From Telmatactis stephensoni (taxonomy: Eukaryota > Cnidaria > Anthozoa > Actiniaria > Isophelliidae): DNA of 64,000 nucleotides. A program made the position numbers and the translations under genes. Location of the stretch: the NCBI GenBank assembly GCA_029948255.1, contig JALIZF010001843.1, positions 124,001-188,000 of the forward strand, read 5' to 3'. Under the pieces are notes generated by a model that saw only the letters and a list, made by a program, of their open reading frames with translations, did not search any database and was not told the origin of the DNA. Of the stretch, positions 22,847 through 35,204 are shown piece after piece (position 1 is the stretch's first letter; each line of letters starts with the position of its first letter).

Positions 22847-25800
22847 CTAACGAATTCCGATATTTGGAAAGTTTGGAGGGAGAGGAACTTTTAATGTGGC
22901 AGATTTTGTTTCTGTTAATGCTTCTCCATCAGCTTTTCTCTTTCTTGATGATCCACTTGATGCAATATTACAACCCAGTACCCTTAAATGATTGCTGCAT
23001 CTGTTGCAAAATAGAATTATAGTTAAATATATCACATTGATTGTTGGTGTTGGATCCATTACTAGCTCAATGTAGCATTGAATAAACTTGACTGTCAGAG
23101 CTGAGAGCACATATTTCTCTGGTGGTTATAGTAAACAATCTGCACCATAAAGTAAGTGGTTGCAAACTTGGTTTGTTATTATCTTCCCTTCATCTTATCA
23201 TTACTTTACCGTTACTTTACTGACCAGTTATCAACCTTCATCAAGAATTAGTGAAAATTTAATTTGGCTTATGAAAGCAGCTTTAGATTGGAGAAAGAAA
23301 GTTATTTCAGTTTGGTTAAATGATGGATGGTTGTTTTTTTGAGATACACTTCACAATGATGCCTGAATCTGACTTGTAAGCTTACAGTACGAGACAAAAC
23401 TTATAAACCACTTATCAATCACTTATTTATCATTTACTGACCACTTATCAACCACTTATACCGTGACTACTGTTTATGTTTGTTTATTTCGCTTTGCCTT
23501 AGTAAACAAAAACAAAAATACAATAAGGCAGGGACACCACAACAGTGTGACCAATTACTGTATTGCGCAAATTGTTCACTGTCACCTTCTCTGGCTACTG
23601 TACATGAATGAGTTTAAGACCGAGTTCAAGTTCCAGAACAAGGTATTGTCACTAGGACTGTTCAAAATTACCAATGAGATAGCAAGAACACAATGAATTT
23701 ATGTACCTATTTGGAGTAATTTTAAGGTCTTTTGCTATAACCATACAATCCATAACAAACTCATCAATTATTAGAGCAAGAACAAGAATGTAGGAAGCCA
23801 ATTTGTCCTTTAGTCTTTTGGGAACAAGTCTTGAAAGAGAAAAGAACAAAACAAAAAGTTAAGGATGCAATCCCTCAGTAAAACTGAACTAGTGAGCTGA
23901 GAGTTGTGTGCATTGAATATTGGTAGTAGTGTTTCCACAATTAGTGCACAAGTGCTAGAAGACATTGAACATTAAATAAAAAGTTATAAATGATTTCTAA
24001 AGAAAGTTTCATAGTACAGAATGTTATAAGGTTTGGAGAATGTATTTATGAAGCTTACCTGCCATTCCTGTTTTTGGGGTGTTCTAAAGTAAACATGGAC
24101 AATAATCTTTCTTTGACTACATCAGGGTATCCTTGAAGAGGATCTGTACAAGAATAACATGAATCACCTTTAGTTAACTAAGTGAAGTCTTCTAGAATCA
24201 TTAATCATCCAATAAAAGTCCCATCTTGTGACAAATCCAGCATAATGCAGTTTCAGTTTAATAGTGCCTAAATGGTAATAAAACTAATCCTGGCATGGTC
24301 AATCAGTGGCCAATATATGTACAATGATAAATAAATAGTACAATTAACAACAAAACATAATTAAATATAAATTAATTAGAGTAATAATTGCCTCAAATTC
24401 ACTTGAGGTTGGGGCAATGACTGCCTTAGTCCTTCAACAATGCTTTCCATTAAGGGAGTTCACAGTTCTAATGAAGAATAAGTATTTACTATGTACATTT
24501 ACAGATGAACTTAGGTGGTCATAGTTATATTAATGAGATAAGCACTCGATCGATACAGACTCATGCTTGATGAATTAATTAATGGACCAAAGTTGATTTT
24601 GTTCACATTCTGTATGCCCAGTGAAATAATACAACAGTGATCATCTATACCTGCACTTGCATTTCAGCAAAATAACTTTACAATTGAATTAATAGCACAA
24701 TCACAGCACTGTAGGTTCAGGGCAGGAATTTGATTTTTTACAGACATCACCACATGAACACAGTCAGAGCATGACACAGTGTGTTTCACAGTTACCCTGC
24801 GAGCAGAGATTTTTTCTAATCATCTGCTAGTGAGCTGGCAAGGGGAAAACCTCTACTGGCCCTCATTGCTATTTCTGTTGAGCATGTATGAAGATGGCAT
24901 AGTATAACATCATTTTCATGAGCCAGCAATAGCTTGCATGTGAGAGAAAATGTCATGTGCTTGATGACATTTGCATATAAAAACCGGTTTTGAGACAGGT
25001 TTTTTCAAATATACAATAATTTATTTTTACATTCAGAAATGTGGATGTGGCAAGTGTGAGGGTCAGCAGGGGTTACTTTTGCCCTATTTGCTCTGCAAAG
25101 AGAATAAATAAGCCCTGCTTGAAGTGGGTATTTTGCAATCATAGAAGTACAAGTCAAGTATTAATCAACAAATCTCCCAAACCAATACAGCAAGAGTTAA
25201 ACTTGTAGGACACTTAAATTTACTCACCTTTTTTCTTGAAATCATTGTAGCTTAATTTAAACATTCCAATGAGATATGACAGGTACAACAGAAGGCATGA
25301 TCTGTGACTTCTTTCTGCTTCACTTAGAGGCATTACTGCTAGATGTTGCAGGACATACTCAGGAAATCTGAAAATATAAATATATAATGAATAGACCAGT
25401 TTCGAATTCCGTTTTGCTCAGGCTTTAAGCCTCGAATCCAAGTAAAATATTCATTAATTTAGCAAAAAACCCGTGGAATTCTAAAGTATTCTCTTTGTTT
25501 GTTCATTGCATTCCATCGGACTGTTGCTAAAAATCTATGGAATCAACTTCGCGTAATCGAGGCTTAGCCTGAGCAAACAGGAACTCGAAAATGGAGTATT
25601 GCACATGAAGAGTTAAAAAGTTAAGGGTGTAGAATTTTGAACAGGCAGTGCAGGTGTGGCTGACGGCTCTTTCAAAGTCAACATGCAAAGCCATAAATCA
25701 GATGCCTTTGATTTTCAAGCACATACCTATCCTCCTTTCTCCATTGCTCTATCAACTCTTTATTAGCACCTTGTAATTCTTTGGCTTTCATTTTAATTCC

Positions 25801-28277
25801 ATTATACTCTGATGGTGAAATTACTGATGCATTTAGGTTAAGGACAATACATTTACAGTATAATGTAATGTGTTGCAACAAATTATTTGGCTGTAAAAGC
25901 AACTTCATGGAGTCAATTGGCAAGCAGAATTAGGATAGAGATATGAGTGCAGGTTCTTGTAATGCCAAAGTGATTTCCAATATCAGAAACATCCATTATT
26001 AATTATTACTTAAAGTAATAATGTTCTTTGGTCTTCCCCCCTTTTTGTAAAGAAAAATAATATTTAAACATGTAATTTGTACACATGTGAAAGAAAGGAT
26101 ACTGTCATCAAGATTGTAAACTTCTGCTGGTGTTTCTGCTTTAATATTGAATGGTGGAATTGTTGAGGACTGCTCATTTTCTTGTGTTCCTAAAACAACA
26201 ATCTTACATCAATATTTGCCATATCACAGTGTGGTTCACTTGTATATATAATGTCTGACAAGTCTAAAAGTTTTGAAGTTCAAGTTACACTTTGGAAGTT
26301 CACAACAAACTTTGTTGGCAAACTTCAACTTTCTTAGACAGATTTCAAAATTTGTTTCATCATGAAGCCCAAAAGTATGATCAGCTATTTTATATTCACA
26401 TACGTTTGACTGAACAATCATCCAATTAGGAATTCTCTTATCTTATCTCTTATCTGAGTGCAAAAATGGAGGATGACAAGACAAAAAGTATGTGTCGGAA
26501 TAAATTACTGTGACCTATATCAAATAATGGCCAACCAATAATTATTAACTTCTTTATAAGTTATGAGCTAAGCCTATAGAAGAAGGTTGATTCAAATTAT
26601 TTGCTTCATCTCTCCAAATTTAGCCATGCTGGGAGATTTTAACAATTTACTTTGTTATGACAAAAAGTTCAAAAACATGAAAATGAAAGAAAAGTGACAC
26701 TACTACTTCACACGTAAGAATGTAAAAGGAAACAAAATACCACTCTCTGATTGGTTAACTAATAAACAAGTTAGGTTGGGTGGCCACAGTAGCATGCATT
26801 GCATTAATAACAGTGGACACAGTTTTGACTTGCATTGCAAAACAAAGAAGAGCTCTGCCTAAAGATGTTTGCAAATTTGATCAACAAATGGACTCTTCCA
26901 TGTCAATCTTGAATTATGAAGAATCTTGATTCTAATGTTATGAAGTGAATCTTTTTACCTTGATCAAGTGCGGCATTCATTAACGTTCCTTGTATGGCAT
27001 CAAACACAGAATTGTTCAGCTCCTCTTTATCAATTAAGTTTTTCTTGCGCGATGCAACAAGTCGCTTCTTTTTACTACTACCAAAAGCCTCTGTGAGACG
27101 GTCAGACTAAAAAATTGAATTGAATTGAATTGAATTAAAATTTGAATTTGAATACAGAATTACGGTCGAAACTATCAAAATATAATGAACTTATGATGCG
27201 AGATCATTTGAGTGAGTTTATTAACCATTTTTGACTTACCTTTTCTATGAATGATAACTCTTTGTTGGAATCTTCCTTATCTGTTGCAGCTGCTTTTTCT
27301 GTTAGAGAAAAGACACAATAAATACATCATGTTATGGTTAAATAATTATAATAATAATATTTATTGAGGATACTCCACTCATAACAATGATTTTCATGGA
27401 CAGGTTTACCATATAAAATATGTGAGAGATGACTAGGGATGAGCCATCGCAGAGTCGTCAGATCCATCCCAGTAATATCACTACTCAATTATATTGTCTT
27501 ATACCTAAAAGTTTTGGTTGCATTGTAAACATCTCAGAATCATATATCTTCATTTTTCTAGTTTCATTATCCAGAACACCAACAAGATATCTGTGTCAAG
27601 AGAAAACTGGAGCTCAGAAGACTTCAACTTTAATATGAAAACAAGTAATTAACAAGGTACGTACTTGCATAAGGTGTTTGCTCTGGCAAACTGTCCAAAG
27701 TTTTGACCAGTATACTCCATGTTATGAGATTTGGCCATCTGCATGGATTAATTAAAAGATATTATAAGATAATAATAATAATAATTGTGATAATGAAATA
27801 TTGACAAATTAAATTTATTGAATTTAAGTTACTTAATATAATGTAAAAATAAGGGCAGTGTTTCGTATAAGACCTCATGAAATGTTTTGAACAAATTTAT
27901 ATGTTAGGTTCATGAAATGTCTGGGGAACGTTGTAGCATTGACGAAATTCTTGAGTTACTCGTACATTGTAGTACATCGGAATAAAACATACCAACATTC
28001 TTCTGTGCTTTTTTCTGTGATCTGTCGATTCTTGCCAACGATAATACGAGAATTCAAGACCCTCTTTCTTCTTGCCTTTACGATCAGCAGCCAGACATCC
28101 ATTGGTAAACTGCACTGTGGAATGAACATGAAAACACAAATCGCTTCGAAATTCCTACAAAACCTCAAAGACACAATAGAAAATGCACTGAGTGAATCAG
28201 ATTTCTAATAGTTTACCTAAAAGTGGATGCATTCCGTCTTTTTCTAGAGGTACATATTCTAACTCTGCAGTCGCCAT
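22847..28277 (-). CDS. POLR1E: RNA polymerase I subunit POLR1E (RPA49/PAF53)
   Basis: Subunit of RNA polymerase I that, with its partner RPA34-like subunit, supports initiation and elongation on rDNA in the nucleolus (family knowledge). Twelve exons on the - strand: 28277..28217, 28114..27993, 27738..27665, 27590..27505, 27298..27240, 27106..26959, 26189..26103, 25823..25727, 25367..25228, 24143..24059, 23829..23707, 23000..22847; phases close and give 411 residues (human about 419). Family landmarks: VQFTNGCLAADRKGK, YTGQNFGQFARANTLCKYLV with GVLDNETRKMKIYDSEMF in the N-terminal dimerisation module; EAFGSSKKKRLVASRKKN; VYNLDDIISPSEYNGIK; the tandem winged-helix part including RLKDKLASYILVLALIIDEF; and a C-terminal LKVPLPP. 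Intron 8 holds a MITE. Divergent from the SEC14-like gene. Confidence 0.93.
25396..25594. mobile_element. Fold-back MITE in POLR1E intron, GCTTAGCCTC family, copy 2
   Basis: The left end has GTTTTGCTCAGGCTTTAAGC then CTCGAATCCA; the right end has TCGAGGCTTAGCCTGAGCAA. The core GGCTTAGCCTCGA is shared with 18312-18456, suggesting related families. Confidence 0.75.
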
Positions 28278-28598
28278 TTTGGATTTACGTACTCCCACGT
28301 GACAGCCGAAATACACGTCTTTTCTGATTGGTCGAGAGTAGTGATAATTAACCAATCACAGTGCTTTCGAATCTGACAATCCCGTAATTCGCGGGCTCAA
28401 ATATCAGCTGATTTTGTATTTTTGTTCGTTCGGGAGACGAAGCGTTGAACGCAGCCAAGTACCTGCTGTGTTTACGATATTTTTTCGATTGAATATTATT
28501 AAAATTCAATCGCTCCTTGCTTGAGGAGGCAAGCGCTGAGATCTTGTAAATCGAATTTTCGAATTCTTTTCTGAAGACATGGGAATATTTCATCGGTG
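28278..28598. promoter_or_regulatory. Divergent promoter, POLR1E / SEC14-like
   Basis: Only 321 bp separate the two start codons. It contains CACGTG (28296-28301), an inverted CCAAT box (GATTGG 28326-28331) and a direct CCAAT (28352-28356), spaced as in NF-Y-driven bidirectional promoters. The POLR1E start reads CCAAAATGGCGAC, similar to the YY1-type translation-initiator element. TGACGTCA at 28600-28607 overlaps the SEC14-like start codon. Function is inferred. Confidence 0.65.
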
Positions 28599-30569
28599 AT
28601 GACGTCAATAGAAGTACTTTCACCAAGTTACAGGGAAGAGGATTTTTTGGAGCTAAAAGACCGTCTCCAGGTAAGAAAATCACTTCGTTTAAATCAATTC
28701 ATCAAATAACTATTAATGCGCCTCGCTACGTTGTACAGATGTATTATCGAATAGAATTAAAAAAAACCCGTACCACAGTTTTTTCGTTTTAATTGATTGA
28801 GACGGCGCTTATTTCTTATTGTGTTTTCGGTTCCTTTGTTAATCACTCTTTACATGTTTCTCGATTCTTGACAAGCTCCTAGCAACCACCTCTTCATGCT
28901 CTCATTAACTGTACATCCATCTATTATTTGACTTAGGTCTTTTGTCTTTTTATTTTTAGCCACTGTTTGACGCCGATCCCTCCAAGGTAGGTTACCAGTA
29001 TTCGTTTAGAGACTTTCAGGAATGATCGATAAACATCGATATCGAGGATTAAAAATGTAAAATTGTTATGTGTCAGGTGCAGAAATTTTAATTGCGTCAC
29101 AAGTATTTTGTCTTCGTTGATTGTCTTAATGGTCAAAACTTATAATCTGTTAATTCGTTGATAATTTTACTTTTGTGCAAATCAATATATGTAAATCATG
29201 TACTCTTTTAGTGTCATAGTGAGTCATATTTAGCGATTTTCCGGTTTGCTAGCTTGTGTTATTACCAATTCCAAACTTAGATTTACGGCTTGGATTTCAA
29301 ATCACGTATAAATCAAATCCATAAACATTTTCTTATGGTCTTGATGCAAAATTAATAGCGCTTCTGCTTATGTACTTCCACTAATAAATGTTTGTTACAA
29401 TCGGAATTTCCGACTCTAAATTTCTTTTAATGAAGTAAAGTTACTTACTAATATATGTACTTGTATTGATACTTACATCACAGGCACAAACTGATGCATG
29501 CCTAAAAAGATTTCTAAAAGGTTTTCAAGATGTGGACGAAGCTTGTAGAGCTCTCCTGAAGTATATAAAATGGAGAGAAGATTATGGAGTTGATTACCTC
29601 AGCGATGATGATGAGGTTATGAAAGAAGTCAACTCTGGAAAAGCTGTTGTTCTTGATTTTCCGGACAAAGCAAGCAGGTAAAATATTTGTTTTTCTGTCT
29701 AATATTTTTTCTGCAGTGGTATGCATCAAAGGCAGACTAATAAATCATTGAGAGAGAGAGAGAAAACATTAGTAATTTTATTTAATAAGTTAAAGTAATG
29801 CATCATGATTTTGTTGTATATAAGTTAATTTATTTATATATGAATTTTATATATTAAGACAAATCAGTCTTTCGTATCTCTTCTGAAAACATTTTACTGT
29901 CAATTTATAAAAAAACTGAATAATCAAGATAGAAATTGCTGGAAATGTTATCAAGACAGAATTTCTATATTGACTCATAGATTGCAAATTCACGAGTTAT
30001 TAATGTTTTTTTGAAATGGTGGATTTCTAGAATGTTCACTTTTGTTTTAACAGGCCAATAATTATTGTTACTGCAAGACTTCATGATGCACGAGACAGAG
30101 ATCTAGAAGTTGTCACCAAATTTATCATTTACACACTGGTAAGCTGATGTTAATAGGGATAAAATTATAAAGACATGAAACATTGCTGCAGTCTTGATGT
30201 GATTCTTAAGCTGTACAGTGTGCTAGCTATTGGTCTTGTGTTACATAGTTTTGTTTTCAACTAACAAAATAATATGCTAAATATATTGTCCAAAGTTAAT
30301 AGACAAGATGATTAACATGATGAAAAGCATTCCTACATAATATATTAGACAATGGAAATGTTTGGGTTATGTCAGTCAAGCATAATAAATGAAGGTCAAA
30401 CAAAAGATTGTACATGGTCAAGGCCCTACTCATTCCAACTTCTATGTTTGCTCTTCAATTTGTAGTCCCTTTGAAGTTTGCTGTGTTCCCCAACCATTAT
30501 TCTGCTGTGTTAAGTTAATGTTTTGGTAATGTGTCATTGTCTATCCTACCCTCTAATGGGGCCCCAGCT

Positions 30570-30624
<55 letters not shown>

Positions 30625-31861
30625 CATTTAGAAGATGAAAAAATGTTGTGAAAGTAATGATTTTTTGAGAATGTTCAAGGCTTCTTATTTCAAGCAATAA
30701 AAGACCATGTCATAACAATTTTTTCAGGAAATGGCCACAAGAAAATGTGATGAAAGCATCATTGACAATATCTGCATTGTATTTGATCTGAAGGCAAGTT
30801 AAAAGTAACAGTTACCAGTGGCAGCTACAGTGGAGAGGAACTGCAATATAGGGTTTTAAAATCCCAATATTATCCCACTGCCATGTTTTTCACTGAAATC
30901 CTGCATCCCACTGATTTTTTAATAGAAATCCTCATTCCCTTGAATTTTCTCATGATTAAAATTCCTGTTTGATTTAATTTGGCTTGCATCCCAAGCCCGC
31001 CTTCCAAACGAGCCAGATCCACATCCTACCAAATCTATTGTGGACCCTCTGTGGAGTCAATTAGACCTGATATTTTGTCATTCGCACCCTCTGTGGAGTC
31101 AGTTAAATCTGATATTTTGTTATTCCCACCCTCTGTGGAGTCAGTTAAATCTGATATTTTGTTATTCCCACCCTCTGTGGAGTCAGTTAAATCTGATATT
31201 TTGTTATTCCCACCCTCTGTGGAGTCAGTTAAATCTGATATTTTGTTATTCCCACCCTCTGTGGAGTCAGTTAAATCTGATATTTTGTTATTCACACCCT
31301 CTGTGGAGTCAGTTAAATCTGATATTTTATCATTCCCAGGGCTTTTCATTTTACAACATGGATTATGGGTTTGTCAAACAGCTAATCTGGCTTCTTACCA
31401 GAAGGTTTCCTGAAAGACTAGGAACTTGTCTTATTTTAAATGCTCCTCTTATATTCAGTGGGTGTTGGTCTTTGATTAGACTGTGGTGAGTACTTGTCAT
31501 CAATCTTTCCTTTCCCATCCATTTCCCATTATTTTAGGAGACAATGCAACACTTTTGAAGCTTTTGCAAGACATGTCACTGCTGAAACATGCCTTGCAAA
31601 AAACTTTTAAAAAAAGTGTGATGTTGTCTCTTAAAATTATTGTGCATTTATTACTCCTTATTTCCCATTATGTCTTTATTTCTCATTTTTTATTTAATCA
31701 TTCATTTCATTATTTATTTAGACAAATTGCTGAATTGAACCATTTTAATTTCTAGGATCAATGAAGTTACTGCAAGCAAGATCTTCTTCATTAGAGATGA
31801 GACTCATTTGTCAGAGTTTATTCCTCTCAACATTCTCCCAAAATCTTTGACTGAGCAGTAA
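28599..31861 (+). CDS. SEC14-like CRAL-TRIO lipid-transfer protein
   Basis: Cytosolic protein with a CRAL-TRIO N-helix region and one SEC14 lipid-binding domain, likely carrying a phosphoinositide or other hydrophobic ligand between membranes (family knowledge). Seven exons: 28599..28670, 28960..28986 (27 nt), 29484..29677, 30054..30138, 30728..30793, 31340..31485, 31756..31861 (TAA 31859-31861); 231 residues. Landmarks: LKRFLKGFQDVDEACRALLK with YIKWRED (N-terminal helices), IVFDLKGFSFYNMDY and RRFPERLGTCLILNAPLIF then W..IRLWI (the SEC14 core and 'YPERL..N.P..F' signature), TASKIFFI. Intron 5 has a GC donor (AAG/GCAAGT) and contains a 42-bp tandem array ending at its acceptor. It is a short, single-domain protein with no GOLD or MSP domain; ligand unknown. 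Confidence 0.88.
30570..30623. repeat. (ATG)n microsatellite
   Basis: About 18 copies of ATG in intron 4 of the SEC14-like gene. The text before it (GGGGCCCCAGCT) may be a LINE tail, as at 20265. Confidence 0.9.
31044..31337. repeat. 42-bp tandem repeat, seven copies, abutting a splice acceptor
   Basis: Seven units of 42 bp that begin ACCCTCTGTGGAGTCAGTTA and end TTTGTTATTCCC. The last unit runs straight into AG (31338-31339), the acceptor of exon 6 of the SEC14-like gene, supplying its pyrimidine-rich tract. The unit length is a multiple of three, so long spurious frames exist on both strands. Confidence 0.95.
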
Positions 31862-34800
31862 TTTAATGATTTATTCATTCCCTTGCATCAAGTATACTAA
31901 AAGCCCTTTAGATCATTGGTTTTGATACCGTTGTATTAAACCTTTTTACAAACATATTTGCACTTTTTCTCATTTTTTTAACTTTTTTTGTCTATCCTGT
32001 GAATCTGAGCTGAGACTTCATCATTAGGTTCTCCTTCCGACAATTAATCAAGTTCCCCAGGTTTGGGTGTAAACAGGATATTTTCAATGAATATCTTTTA
32101 AGATTTTTTTTACACAAGCAAAGTGCCAGTATTTTTAAAGCTGGAATCTTGTATTACTCAGACACAGCTACATACTAACTATTATAGACATTTATTAATG
32201 TTAATTAATCCAGTAAAGCACAATATTTGACTAGTTATTTGATCACTTAACTTTATGTCTCAGTTAAGAATTGAAATAACAGTAGTTGTTATTAAGTACT
32301 TAGTAGGTCTTAAGGGGCCGGTTTCATAAGCGGCAAATATCTAGTTTACTGCATGCAATGTATATTGGCAAAAATATTGAGCTGGGTAGAAGTTTTTAAT
32401 TATAGATTTGTATATAGATGTTGTGAGTGTGAATTTTCCCCCAAAAATGTGCTGCAAATGGGATTTGAACCCATTTGTAATGTAAATGTACATAAATGCT
32501 AAACAAAGTTATTACTAAAATCAATAAACAAATGTTTTAATGTGTGGAATATTTGAGTTCTTACAGTTCCTATAGTGATGCATACTATATATGTCCACAT
32601 CTGCCCCATGCATCAACTATCTTTTTGCACACTTCTAAAAATCAGTCAGTTTAAAATCAATTTGATTAACAACAAAAATGCCAAATGCTAGACATTTTGG
32701 TCATCTGCAGTATTGATAATGGCTGATTTCATGATTTGGGTGAGATTGCTTCAAGAAAATATAATTGTTCTGCTAGCTTGCAAGCAATTTCTGCTCTAAC
32801 ACATCCTTAAGAAGCATCCCATAAAAAGCAGCCATTGGAAATTCCAATAAAATTTTCTAAAATGGAATCTTGTACAATATGCAAAGCTGCTTAGTGCATG
32901 TACAAAAACAACTCAAAAACAGTAACTAGTTTTTAAACGCTTTTAAGCTTCACTGCATTTGTAACCTTTTCTAAGGATAGTAAAAGTATTGAGGAAATTA
33001 GCATTTTAGTCCCCTAGTTTTTTTCCTATAGTTAGTAGTGTCTCCCCTCTCCCCCAAGGGCCTGATATTCAGATGATACAGTTAGTGAATGATAACTGAA
33101 GGCAACCCCAAAAACGACTACCAGACAAGATTTAAACCCAGACAGATACTATTTATTTCAATGTTCCATTTAACTTTCAGTTTTTTAGAGTAGAGTGATC
33201 TTAAATCATAACCATGACTTAAGGCAATAATACCTTATTCCCAGACACCGTTTCCATAGTAACAGACTTAGTATAGTTACCATAGTAACATACTTAACAT
33301 TAGGTACCTAATATGTATGGTGAATGTAGTTAACCTTCAATACAGCATGCATTTCCCCTCCACAGATCAGGGGTAAAGCATAACATGAGTAGTTTGTGTA
33401 ATAATTTTCAACTATATATACCTAGTTACAATTATATTGTTTCAAACTCAAAATCCTTGTGGAAAGCTACCAATAATAATAGGGTTTACTTAAGTGTAAA
33501 AACCTCCGTTTCATTATTTTTATTCTGACACTTCATTTCATTTGAATAATTACTTTGTTTTTGGCTATTGAAGATATAATTTATCTACAATTATCAATTG
33601 AACACCAAATTTATCTATATTTCACATTTTAGGTGTAATGTTTTACCTTTTTGGCTACTGTGACGTCAGTAGTGGTTTTTACACTAATAATTATCCCAAT
33701 ACTACTAACAGTGGTTTTTGGTCACAGCCAGTATTTCACTTTCTGTTTAGAAATGGCTAGTACCTAATACTCTTTCTAATTAATTCAAATTTGGAATAAA
33801 AATAATTAACAAGTTTTTCCCATGAACTCTATTGAAGGGCAACTACTGCCGTTGTACATTTTGTACATTACCAAGACTTGATTTCAGCACTTACAAGAAT
33901 CCTGTCGATAGGTTCACAAGTATATGTGTTGAAAATCAAGCCTGTTATTGTGAGTAAACCTAACATTTAATTTTATTTCATTATGAGGAATGCATACAAC
34001 CTGAATTGATAGTCCTGCATGCATTTAAGAGTAGTTAATTTAATGCATGCTTTATAATATAATTATTGTTGAACGGCACTAAAGAGTGGTTTTATGTATT
34101 AACCCAAGAAACCAGTTGGTAGACTAATAACATGTAAAACCTTATAATTCCATTGTTTTCTTGGGTCTCTATTACTATTATTTTGTTTCATGGATCAAGT
34201 AAAATCACTCTACATATTTAATTCTAGCCTTGAAATACCTATTAAAGTATATTGTTATCCACCCTAATTTTAAAATATTTACACATTAATTTACCTATAG
34301 TCCTGATATTATTAGATTGTCAAGACCATATTATATTTGTTGCTTTTCTTCATTCTTCACAACCGTTTTTACATCTTTAAAATTATTATCCCTTTTTCCA
34401 TAATTTAATGAACATTCAATTTGATATTTACAACTTTGAAATGGAATTCACCTTGTTAATAATTTCTTCTGCCCAAATTTTGTGTTTGTTGTGTTAGTTT
34501 GTGTTGATCCCACATTACTATTATTAAAATCATTATGGAAGAAGATGGCAGATTATCTAATTAGTATTAAAATACACCTATTCCCATTGTTATAACCAAT
34601 TAGATGTCCATATAGCTCAGTTTCAAAACCGATATTTCAGATGTCGCCCTGCTTTTCTCTGAGGTTGAAAAATATTTATGTGGCTTTAATTAGACTGAAC
34701 ATGTGGACGCAATTAAATACTTCTACATGACTGTATTATTATATCTGTTACCACCATTTGCATAATCATGTACCTCACCAGACTAAAGTCTCAAATTGGC

Positions 34801-35204
34801 TGACAAAAATCCAACTCAGTTTTCAAACAGAAGCAGCTGAATTCTGACATTTGATGTCAGAACACCTTGTTGGCTTCATGTTTGCCTCTCCCAGTCAATA
34901 GTTTTATCGAACAATGCATGACAGTGTAATTATGCAAATGGTGGTAATCCAGTTGCTTTTATTACCAAAATCAGAATTAAGCAACTGGGCCTAGCAATTT
35001 TATAATGAGTTAAACTTAAAGTAAAAATGTACACTAAATGAAGGGTTAAAATGCTGAGTAAAAAACCCCAAGGTAAGCTCAACATTCAACCCATTCAAAT
35101 TTCATACTGTAACAAAATATAATATTTCCAATTTGTATTCTTATAATAAAATAATACCAATAATTTAGAGAGGTATTAAATAAATTAATTTGGCAGCAAA
35201 CTGT
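31862..35204. other. Intergenic, SEC14-like to convertase 3' ends
   Basis: AT-rich region between convergent 3' ends. No gene recognised. A 43-codon cysteine-rich frame at 33826-33957 is noted in the findings, and a tRNA T-arm-like sequence near 32450 was rejected. Short tandem-like phrases such as 'ccatagtaac' near 33255-33290. Confidence 0.5.

Noticed and set aside
30979..31489. Long open frames on both strands with 14-residue repeats (PSVESVKSDILLF).
   Set aside because: They arise from the 42-bp intronic tandem repeat; the spliced SEC14 frame explains the locus.
32447..32480. tRNA T-arm-like sequence, GGTTCAAATCCC on the - strand.
   Set aside because: No D-arm, anticodon arm or acceptor stem could be fitted around it.
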